16,904 nucleotides of DNA from Ettlia oleoabundans (taxonomy: Eukaryota; Chlorophyta; Chlorophyceae; Chlamydomonadales). Each line of letters opens with the position of its first letter. Within the stretch, counting starts at the first letter, position 1. The stretch spans positions 1-16,904 of the forward strand of contig JAAMXP010003656.1 of NCBI GenBank assembly GCA_019693395.1. The letters are read 5' to 3'. Below the pieces are notes generated by a model. That model had not been told where the DNA came from. It made no database searches and saw only the letters and a list, made by a program, of their open reading frames with translations. A program made the translations under genes and the position numbers. Shown here piece after piece: positions 9,046-16,904 of this stretch.

Positions 9046-10420
9046 GACATGTGGTGCAGGGACGGCAGCTGGTAGGACAGCTGTTCTGTGTTTAGAGTCA
9101 TGGGTTGTCCGGCAGCTGGCAGGGCAACTGGAGGCACAGGCGTGGCATGCAGCCAGGGGAGGTGAGCTGGCGGCAGTATGGACGCCGGTGGTGGGGTTGC
9201 AGCGTATGGAAGTGAGCTGAAAGCCGCAAAGGCGCTGCCAGTGCCGCAGCCACTTCTCTGTGGAGGTGCTGATGCTGCTCTGTACAGCTGAGGCATGGGC
9301 CCGATGTTCTGCAGAGAAGCAATTTTGAGGGGGCTGTTGGGCTCATTAGGCTGCCCCAGGCCTGGCCTGCTTGGCAATAAGATGCCCGCTGCAGCGCCGT
9401 ACTGTGGCAAACCACTGTGCGTAAACCCAGCATCGCTGGGGGTAGCAGCAGCTTGCAGGCTACCCCCCAGGGACCAACCCCGCCCTAGGCTGCCTGCCAC
9501 AGCAGCTGTAGCAGGCAAAGACGCACTGTAGGCCTCCTGAGCGCTGGTCGGGTGGCGGGGAGGGTAGCGCCGAGGCCGCGTGCTCACCCCTGTTGCTGCT
9601 GGCTCTCCGGCTGCCTGCTGCTGCACCTGCTGTTGCTGCAGCTGGCGAAGCTGCAGAGGCTGGTGCAGCTGCCGCTCCAAGCTCTCAATGTCTGTGAGTG
9701 ATGCGGTGGGGGTGAGCGACTTCCTCTTGTTGCTGCCGCGTGCTGCACTGGCAATGCCGCCTGTGCTGGCAGCGCCACCACCACCACCACCACCACCATG
9801 GATCGTGCTGCTAGGCGGCCCGCCTCCCCATGCGCCGCTGCTGATTGTATCTGCCGCCTCGTGGGCGTTGCTGGTTCTGCTGCACGCCTTGCTGCACGCT
9901 TTGCTGCTGCCGTGGCTGCCACCGCCAGCACGAGTTGCGCCCCGTGCGGTCAAGGACTTGCTGAAGGTGCGCAGCGCGGTCACCACCTCAGCCTGAAAGG
10001 GGAAGAACACAAAGGCTCGCAACACGCGAGAGCAATGCAGCATCTGTCTGCCATTCCTCGATGATGCGCCATGCATGCGTCATTCAACACGTCCAAGGCA
10101 CCATTGACAAATGCCGTGCAAGCCTGCTGTTGCCTGACGTGGGCTGCGCATGCTCACATTCAATCCCCAGCTGCAGGGCCCCAGGCACCCACCGGTGACA
10201 TGAGTTGCATCAGCGGCTCCACCTCAGCATAAAAGGAGGGGGGGAAGTTGAGGTCCTCGGCATCGGTGCTGGCACCAGGCTGGCCGCTGCGGGAGCGCAA
10301 GGCCATAATATCGTGCCCGCATGCCGCCAGCTCGGGGACGTCGTAGGCACCTGGGNCGGCGGCGGGCGGGGGCTTTTGAATGTTTCTTGGAGGGTGTAGG
10401 GCAATGGTGTGCTTCGACAT
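8862..10420 (-). CDS. Gene E: Gln/Ala/Pro-rich protein with polyglutamine tract, unknown function
   Basis: Exons in coding order are 10420-10193 and 9992-8862, joined in phase 0 across a 200-nt intron with acceptor cccctttcag; the product is 452 residues. The first exon starts MSKHTIALHPP and ends with the most ordered-looking segment, FPPSFYAEVEPLMQLMSP, which continues into EVVTALRTFSKSL after the intron. This block (about residues 60-90) is probably the conserved domain, but I cannot name it. The rest is disordered: a tandem SKAC repeat, eight Gly, a basic NKRK that could serve nuclear import, a Gln-rich helix-like LERQLHQPLQLRQLQQQQ, then Pro/Ala-rich sequence and 16 consecutive Gln near the C-terminus before VVAARAVRELASIESALRLL. 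An undetermined base at 10356 makes residue 22 ambiguous. A transcription-related role would fit the composition but is a guess. Confidence 0.78.
9003..9044 (-). repeat. (CAG)14 trinucleotide repeat in gene E
   Basis: Fourteen perfect CTG units on the plus strand read as CAG on the coding strand. With the adjoining CAA and CAG they encode 16 Gln. Pure repeats of this length commonly vary in number between individuals. Confidence 0.95.
9775..9798 (-). repeat. Eight-unit CCA/TGG repeat encoding polyglycine in gene E
   Basis: Eight perfect CCA units on the plus strand are read on the minus strand in the GGT/GGC frame and give eight Gly residues. Confidence 0.9.
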
Positions 10421-10979
10421 TACAGGGAGTGAGCAGTTGGCTGCAGACCTGCTGCGTGGTTTCATCATGGAGGGTTTCTGACCATGTTGCTTGCAAAGGG
10501 GAAGCTTGGACGCATGCATGTCTCAGTCTGCGGGGCCATGTCAGGGTCCATCACGCCTACCCACCAAGGTAGACTTGCTTTTTGTCGGTCCACACATGCC
10601 CCTCATACCGCTGTGTACGCCTGCAACGAGGGGCAACAAGTCAGTTTGGATAGCTCAAGGGGTAGGTGGGGAGCGGCAGCCCGGGATCAAGCGGGAAGGT
10701 CAAGTGCAGGGCAACATTGCTGCCGCTGCGCCCACACCAACAAGTCTTTCAGACAGGAGCCACCTTCTTGCAAAAGCCTGACGCGTTACACGATAACCCA
10801 TATGAACATCCAGACGCATGAGATGGGATGCGGCGAGACAATCAACCGCGCGGCTGCATGCATTGCGCGCTCAACGGCGGGTGCGGCTTGCATTAGCAGC
10901 GGCATGTCTGGCCTGCCATCCGGGCTCCTTGGACGGCTTCCAAGGCATTTGTTTCGCGTCCTAAGGTATCAACGGCGGC
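10421..10979. other. Spacer upstream of gene E
   Basis: This stretch should hold the gene E promoter (right after 10420) and the 3' end of the 52-residue gene. Apart from the TGTAA at 10786-10790 I see nothing specific. Long open frames on the plus strand have poor composition and no splice support. Confidence 0.5.
10786..10790 (-). terminator. Candidate TGTAA polyadenylation signal of the 52-residue gene
   Basis: TGTAA on the minus strand lies 190 nt downstream of the TAA at 10980. It is the only such motif between that stop and gene E. Confidence 0.4.
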
Positions 10980-11138
10980 TTACTTGTGCTTCGTGACTCC
11001 ATAGTAGCCAGTCTTTCCAGCCCTCCGAGTGTGCTGTAGCCCGTCTGGGCCTGAGGTGGCTGCTGCCTTGGCCAGGGCCATGCAGCGCTGGATGGAGGCC
11101 ACGAGCTGCTGTGGCTCCGGCTTCTTAGTGCTAGCCAT
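10980..11138 (-). CDS. Small complete ORF, 52 residues, unknown function
   Basis: It reads MASTKKPEPQQLVASIQ at the start and RRAGKTGYYGVTKHK at the end, with a TAA stop. The start has a favourable context (GGCCATGGCT). Codon choice leans to G or C in third position, as in neighbouring genes, and the composition is that of a real protein: a basic N-terminus, a central Ala/Leu helix-like stretch (CMALAKAAA) and a basic, Gly/Tyr-containing tail. There is no signal peptide or membrane segment. It may be a stand-alone microprotein or the last exon of a gene with exons further upstream; an upstream exon was not found before 11300. I do not recognise the family. Confidence 0.58.
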   Translation of the reverse strand: MASTKKPEPQQLVASIQRCMALAKAAATSGPDGLQHTRRAGKTGYYGVTKHK

Positions 11139-11920
11139 GGCCGTGCGCTCAGCGCCCAAAAGGCTTTAATCGCCTCCCTTTCCCTCTAGGAGACTGGGGA
11201 GCGGCACTTGGAACAGGGTCCTTTTCTGTAATAGAGGCAGCAAGAGAGGATAAGCTCAGGAAAAGGGCACCATACATCACCATACCTTGCAACAACCAGT
11301 GAGAAGAAAGTTACAGCTGTTCATGGCTGCCTTCCTCCAAGGAAGCCTCAGAGGTAAGCCGCCAGACTGCTTGTCCTGCTCGTGGCACGGTGTTGAGGCG
11401 CATTTTCCAGCGGTGCCCTGCGCCCACTCCCAGCTAGCAGGGTCAGCGTGCCAGAGATGCAGGCAAGCCGCTGGTGCAACGCTCAACTTCCGGGTCAGCA
11501 GGAGCATATGATGAGCACTGAACACAAAGAGAGAATAACCACCTTTGCAGCTTATTGTAGCAACAGAACTGGGGCCCATTTTGTCTTGTCCCTGAGCAGC
11601 CACTGCTCTGCTGTACTGCTGCACTTTCGGTCGCAGGAGGGAGTCTGGGCAAGGCCTGTGGTGGTGCTGTCCTACTGTCACCGGTTAGCATACCTTGGGT
11701 GCCCAACTGCATTGTGTGCCTCTTCGTTATCTCTCCAAACATGCAAGACTGCTATCCCAAGGATATGGGCGTTCCCTTATGCCGCCCCCAACTCGGCGCC
11801 TGCTGTGCATGTCCTGCTCCGCTTCACTCAAATGCTCTGGACAAACCCAAATGTGCTGGCAATGTATGAATAGGTAGAATCGCACATTGTTTGGTTTTCT
11901 ACTGCCTTTGCCCGCCTTTC
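11139..11920. other. Divergent spacer between the 52-residue gene and gene F
   Basis: About 780 bases without a supportable gene. It should contain the promoters of the minus-strand small gene and of gene F. Several open frames of 60-140 codons exist on both strands but look random in composition and lack good splice sites. The stretch just before the gene F ATG is pyrimidine-rich. Confidence 0.5.
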
Positions 11921-14659
11921 ATGGAGGAGCTGGTGACCATTGCCGAATATGGGGGCGCTTTTCGCGTCTCGGTCGCGCGCACTGGGCAAGTGATCGCTTT
12001 AGAAGGAGAGCGGGTTGATGCAGAGGAGATGGCAGATTTGGGCAGCGTGAAGTTAGCGCTGGACAAGGACATACCGCTTGATAAGGTCCTGTTCAGGCTG
12101 CCTCACGCCCTAGACGATTTCGCAGCGGAGCTGGAGGTGCGCGCCCGGCCGCTAACGGCCACCAGTGCTGCCCAGATTGCCTGCCCGCTCACCTGCCTTG
12201 TGCACCGCTCAGTTTGCTTTCCCTGACGCACGATGCAGAGCTTACGCACGTTGCCCTGGGAGAAGTTTCTGGCCAACCTTTCAATTGCTAGCTTGAAAAG
12301 TGAGCCACAACAGACGGGAGAGGAAGGTCTGCAGGCATGCGACGACACAGGCAATCTTGGCAGCAGCCAGCCACACGACTCAGCCGCCGGGCACGCACCA
12401 GAGCAGCTCGTGGGCCCAAGCAGGCAAGCAGTCGCCAGTGGGCCTGCTCACTCGCAAGCAGGTGAGGCTGCTGGTGTGCAGCCAGCCCAGGCATGCAGGG
12501 CTGCAGCCGGCGGGGCTGCAGCACAAGCTGCAGGGCAGCGAAATGGTGTGGAGGGCAGGTGTACATCAACGCGGCTCCCACCCGAGCTGCATGGTTGCAA
12601 GCAAACACCTGGTGCTGGTACCTGGTCGGTGCAAGTGTCCATCTCCAGTTGCCCTTGTTACCTTGGGAGCTATTCATCAAGAGAGGCAGCAGGCATGGCT
12701 CGTGATACGGCCGTGCTGTGGCGCGCTGAGCGGCAGGGAGGTGGGTCAAGGCTGAACCTGGGTGCAGTGCTAGCAGGCTGCACTTGGCTGTATCTGGCTG
12801 GAGTAGTTCAAAATTGCACACTGCATGTCAATGGACCATTCAGTACACATGATGGCCACATTGCTGCCTCTTTATGCCCATAAGGTGATGCATGCTGATG
12901 CGGCACCCTTCTCCTCCTGCCTGCCTGGCTGCAGCTCGGCTGGAGGACCTCACCCTCAACTTCCCGCTGCACATATACACCAGCGATGCGCAGCTGATGG
13001 AGGAGATTGCAGCCTGCCAGGACAAAGAGCATCTCAAAGCGCTGGTGCGGCGGCGCTACCAGGGCCCCGCGGGTGCCGTGCTTGCAGCAGAAGCAGTGGC
13101 CGCCGCTGGACCTGCTGATGCAGCAGCGGTGGGAGCCATGCCCGCACCCATGGGCGCATTGCATGCATCCGGGCCACCTGGCGCAGCAGCATCTGGGGCA
13201 GGTGCAGCCGCTATTAGCGGTGCATTGCGAGCAGCGGCTCGCCCTGCGCATGCATGGCAGTTGCTGCCAGAGGGCGGCGGCGCCAAAAAAGTGCTTCCAG
13301 AGGGGCTCAAAGTGGGCGTCACTTTCTCTGAGTCTGCCTGGCAGTCAGTGTTTTGTTGCCAGCATCCACACAGCCGAGTGGTGCTGCAGCAGGCGGCCAG
13401 CAGCCCTGGCGACCGCCCCCTCTCATACAGCATAGATGTGAGTCATCAGACGGGCAAGGGACACAGGCTTGGCCGCGGCTGGGCTGCTGTAGTCAAGGGG
13501 CTGAACTTGCAGGCTGGAGATACCCTGGTTCTGCGGCGCCCCGCCACACCTCCTGCTGCCGCACCTGGCAGTGGGCTTGAAGCAGCAGAGCTCGCCAACC
13601 AGGTGCCTCTGGCTTTGGTATCAGTGGAGCGCGGTGCTGCGGCAGGCAATGGCGGCACCGCCGAGGCTGGAGGCGGCACCCCAACTGCGGTGGGGGCCGC
13701 TGTCACAGCAGCAGCTTCAGGGGCAGCCTTCTCTCCAGCACCACCAGCCGCAGCAGCAGGGAATGCAGGGGGCACGCCGCTGATAGGTCGGAAGCGCGCG
13801 CTTGAGGCTTTGGGGCTGTCTCCCAAATGCACTCCTGGGAGCACCATCAGGCAGAAGAGATTGGACACCATGCTGCAGCTGTACTCAAAACAGGCTGTAG
13901 GTGAGGGTCAGCAGCGGGAGGTGGATGTGGCGGAGGCGCTCCCTGCTGTTCACCCCTCGCTTGTTGCGCAGCACATCAAGCCAGAAGCCAGTAGCTGCCA
14001 AACTGGGAATCTGGAGAATGGCGAGGAGCGGAAAAGTAACCCTGACCAGCAGCAGCAGCAGCAGCAGCCCTCTCACTCCATGCAGCACACGGGCACCAGC
14101 ACAGCGCTAGCGCAGCAGGAGGGGGGGCTGGACGTGTACCGCATGTACCACAAGATGCGAGAAGCAATGAAGGGATGCAGCCTGCCAGGTATGCAAGTGG
14201 GTGTGGGGGTCAATGGAGAGTGAAGAGTGAAGTGGTGGAATTAAGGTGCAGGGTATGCTTGCAGCACGGGCTTTTCTAATACTTGCCACTTCCCTTACTT
14301 GCCACAGTACCGTGCCACTGCACTTGCCCAGCCATGCAGGAGTTTTGTGTGCCCTTTTGGTGTGGTCTTGCTGCTTGTATTTGTAGAATTTGACGCTGCT
14401 CACCCTGGCATCACCTCCCGTCCTTTCTGTGCCGCACCCTGCGCCCTGCCCTTCAGTGGAATTGCGCCATGCTTACTTCCGTGGCTTCCAGCGCCTGCCT
14501 CTGTGGCAGCAGCGCCTGCACTATGATGAAGTGATGGAGTTGGCTGGTGAGGGCCAGGCGGGCCAGGGCTTGCTGCGCCAGTTCTTGGAAAGCGAGGTGC
14601 GAGCCGCGACTGACGAAGCGCCAAAAGTGCCTGCCCCGACCCATGGTGGCAACAGCTAA
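11921..14659 (+). CDS. Gene F: B3-like DNA-binding protein, probable transcription factor
   Basis: Exons are 11921-12136, 12239-12299, 12935-14188 and 14457-14659, giving 577 residues with intron phases 0, 1 and 1. The first exon (MEELVTIAEYGGAF, then KLALDKDIPLDKVLFRLP) looks globular but is unrecognised. After the long third intron boundary come LEDLTLNFPLHIY and a charged helix. Residues about 216-294 resemble a plant B3 domain: VGVTFSESAW, a central variable part, then GRGWAAVVKGLNLQAGDTL followed by VLRR, matching the family's W..FV....L..GD.V.F signature. B3 domains bind DNA in the nucleus. Then follow an Ala/Gly-rich linker, a basic patch (GRKRALEAL, IRQKRLDTM), a 7-Gln tract and a C-terminal YFRGFQRLPLWQQRLHYDEV block shared in style with gene G. 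ATG 11921 is the first in the exon with good downstream coding quality. Confidence 0.8.
12300..12934 (+). other. Long (635-nt) intron of gene F, open in the upstream exon's frame
   Basis: Donor AAAA|GTGAGC, acceptor tggctgcag|CT, phase 1 on both sides. Splicing joins NLSIASLK to RLEDLTLNF. The frame of the preceding exon stays open inside the intron to a stop at 12881-12883, so a retained intron would give a product lacking the B3 region. Confidence 0.7.
14047..14067 (+). repeat. (CAG)7 repeat encoding Gln in gene F
   Basis: Seven perfect CAG units in frame, between Asp and Pro codons of the third coding exon. Confidence 0.9.
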
Positions 14660-15086
14660 GCTAAACATTGGGACGACCATGCTGCCTGCCATTGTTTATT
14701 GAAGGATGACGGGACAAGTATTATGTGGCATCGCTATTTTGTACTTGTGATCTCCAATACAGCAGTCAGAGCAGGGACCATGTGCCCAAGCAGTGCAGCC
14801 CCCGCCATTGCCTTGATGGAGCCATGCTTAGCTGCAGAACACCACGCATTACACCACCAGATATCACTACATCGTTTGCAAAACAATAAAATTCCAAGGT
14901 CAGCATTCAAAGGTGAGACGAACAGTATACGTAGGTAAAAAAGAATGATATGAAAAGTCCATTTGTTTTGTATGAGCAGATGTCACTCATGAGGCAGTAC
15001 ACACCGTAATTACAAATGTTGCCAAGTAATATTAACGAACTGGTACAAGATGTTGGCGCCAAAGGCCTGAAGCCAGCTGCACATTC
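14660..15086. other. Convergent 3' region between genes F and G
   Basis: About 427 AT-richer bases. No plus-strand TGTAA follows gene F; AATAAA at 14885-14890 is the nearest alternative signal. Minus-strand TGTAA motifs occur at 15010-15014 and near 14850. No coding sequence is evident. Confidence 0.6.
15010..15014 (-). terminator. Candidate TGTAA polyadenylation signal of gene G
   Basis: TGTAA on the minus strand lies 72 nt past the gene G stop codon, a typical distance for chlorophyte genes. Confidence 0.5.
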
Positions 15087-16866
15087 TTATTTGGCCTGCA
15101 ACCAGGTGTGGATCTCTGCCCACTCTGCAGAGTCGTACAGCTGCTTCAGGCTGTCGTAGTGAAACCACCTGCGACCTGCTGGTTCCAGCCGCCCAAAAGA
15201 ACGACGATAACCGCTCACAGCCTCAGCTGGAACACGCCCTGCGGCACATGGGAGGCATGGCAGAGGCTGCAAGCTCAGTCCAGCTTGCGAGTGCTTCTGG
15301 TCAAGCTGATCATGCGGCAGTGAGACCACGCCTCCCCCATGAAGAGTTCGCAACTGCTGCTTTGTCAAGCCTATCTTGTGCATGCAATGCCGACCTTTGC
15401 TTGCCCACCTGTGGCAGTGATGAGGGTAAGCAATCGGGACATTCCCACATACACGCCCCCTTCATCCGATGCGAGCGACATGGCATCGGGCAGAGGGTCC
15501 CGTGTGTCCGCTCCTGATCCCTGCTGCTGAGCCCCGGCACCCGCCGCTGCTGCTGCTCCGGCAGCTTGCAGCTGGGGCACTGCTTGCTGCTCGGTAGCCA
15601 CGGCTTGTGAGGCATCCGCACAGCTCATACGAGCAGGGCTGTGGGTGGCTGCCGCCACAGCTGCACCAGCGTTCCCCCCCGCTGCCTCACCTGCACCTGC
15701 CATGCAAGCAGTTGCTGGCAATACGCCGATATCTGCAGGGCCGGCTGGCAACTGTGGATGCTCTGCCTGCTGCATATTGGCTCCCACTGCCCGTGGGGAG
15801 GGCTGCTCTTGCTTGATGGCCACATTACCACAGGCAAGAGGCGGCAGGGGCTGGCCCTGGTAGGGGCTCTGAGCCATCTGGCCATACGGGCTGAGCTGCT
15901 GCGTGTCATCGCCTCCGCTGGGATGGCTGGCATCTATACCAGCATCTGGCAGGGCCAGAAGTTCCCCAGACAGCAGTCGAGCCTGGGCATCGGGCTGGCG
16001 GGGCGGTGAGGGCTGGCGCGAGGCATGGGCAGTGGGCTGCGCCCGTACACGTGCTGCACCCGATTGCTGGCGTTGGGTGGATTGCAGGCGCACAGCAGCA
16101 GCTGCAGTGGGCACCCGCTGCTGTGAAAGGCGCTGCAAGTCGCTGTCCGCCTGGTGTGCCAGCCGCGCCTCCTGCTGCTGCCCAAGCGCCCCTGCTGGTG
16201 GTGGGGCGTTGACTTGTACTTGATCCAGCCTTGATCCTGACTTGCCTGCTGCTGCTGGCCTGGCCGCCTTTGTTGGTCCCTGTTGCGGAGGCAGCCCATC
16301 TGCTGGGCGCTTCTTACTCCCAGCGTTGCCGCCACCTGACTTGCCAGTCTGTTTCTCCAGGGATGCCTTGAACCGCTGAGCCTCCTGCAGGGCAAACCAC
16401 GGCAGACAGCTAGACGCATCAGGGGTGACGGCATGCAGCGATGATGCAAGCATGCAAAAATGGTGTCAACTGTGAATGATCCTTCAGTGAGCACTCGAGC
16501 AACGGCCCTCCATACTCTCATCCCAACACACCGATGAGCTGCTGGCCCAGATGGTTGTTTTCACAGCTCCAGGGGCCGAAGCAACGACCACCATGACATC
16601 GCCAGCCTGAGCCTGCAGGAGCACCCAGCACCTTAAAAACAAACAAATGAAAAGTTGCATCGGAAAGCTTGCCGGCTGGCCCCCTTGCCTGAATGACCTG
16701 GTCACGGAGATGACGCAGCAACCACAAACTGCACAGCCACCCTTGTGGGCCCCTGGCAATGCGGTGCTGGTTGTGCCCAGCAGCTGCTCACGTTGTAGTG
16801 CTTGAAAAAGGGGCCCAGGTTGTGGATGTAGGTGGAGGTACGTTCGTCCTTCACATAGTCGCGCAC
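15087..16866 (-). CDS. Gene G (partial, 5' end beyond window): probable B3-like protein with Gln/Ala-rich linker
   Basis: Exons visible in coding order are 16866-16792, 16612-16532, 16384-15409 and 15238-15087, with phases 0, 0 and 1; introns are 179, 147 and 170 nt. The first two exons join as VRDYVKDERTSTYIHNLGPF, FKHYN, then AQAGDVMVVVASAPGAV and TTIW. The LGPFFKHYN-AQAGDVMVVV part fits the second half of a B3 DNA-binding domain (aromatic-x-x-F, then AGD-hydrophobic). The first half would lie off the right edge. Next come a Lys-rich stretch (GSKKRPADG), which could be a nuclear import signal, a long Gln/Ala/Pro-rich disordered region, and a short ordered C-terminus with GYRRSFGRLEPAGRRWFHYD and SAEWAEIHTWL. 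The acceptor before 16866 has its intron running to the window edge. The B3 call rests on half a domain, so it is probable, not certain. Confidence 0.72.
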
Positions 16867-16904
16867 CTGCGGTGCGCACAGACGATGCAAGACCGGGGGG
16901 AGGG

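Noticed and set aside
10640..10715. tRNA-like string TAGCTCAAGGGGTAG
   Set aside because: It resembles a D-arm, but no matching acceptor stem, anticodon arm or T-arm could be found at the right spacing.
10484..10996. 170-codon plus-strand open frame
   Set aside because: Composition looks random, it overlaps the likely promoter of gene E and the 3' end of the small gene, and no splice partners were found.
11277..11873. Several 75-141-codon frames on both strands in the spacer before gene F
   Set aside because: No domain, poor composition, no supporting splice sites or start context.

Overview
The window looks like nuclear DNA of a green alga, probably a chlorophyte of the trebouxiophyte/Chlorella-like kind. 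Genes are split by short GT-AG introns, most 70-250 nt and one of about 635 nt. Reading frames only make sense once spliced. Proteins are rich in Gln, Ala, Ser and Pro, with CAG-encoded polyglutamine, and TGTAA, the usual chlorophyte polyadenylation signal, lies downstream of three genes. The organism call is an inference from architecture; there is no marker gene. All gene models below were spliced by hand, requiring phase-consistent introns.

Layout, left to right. Gene A (+, 4 exons, about 52-2327) is a low-complexity protein of unknown function whose 5' end may lie outside the window. It converges on an ALKBH1-type dioxygenase (-, 4 exons, 2661-4288), the most securely identified gene here; one of its introns is a GC-AG intron. 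Gene B (-, 5 exons, 4440-7170), a large mostly disordered protein, ends only 151 nt upstream of the ALKBH1 start codon on the same strand. Gene C (+, from 7339) diverges from B across about 168 bp. Its stop codon overlaps a second reading frame, D (+, 8254-8772), as ATGA, so C and D are either one gene with an unresolved splice or a two-cistron transcript. Gene E (-, 2 exons, 8862-10420) converges on D; it is a Gln/Ala/Pro-rich protein with a 16-Gln tract. A complete 52-residue mini-gene (-, 10980-11138) follows.

Gene F (+, 4 exons, 11921-14659) carries a B3-like DNA-binding domain. It converges on gene G (-, at least 4 exons, running off the right edge), which ends its first visible exons with a B3-like half-domain. 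The C-terminal exons of F and G look alike and share an intron phase, so they may be an inverted pair of related transcription factors.

No mobile element, CRISPR array, tRNA, rRNA or phage/plasmid system was seen. The genes look like ordinary neighbours, not a pathway: one nucleic-acid demethylase, two probable B3 regulators and several lineage-specific disordered proteins. No previously undescribed multi-gene system could be supported. The items most worth a second look are the C/D overlap, the B/ALKBH1 junction, the F/G pair and the 52-residue gene.
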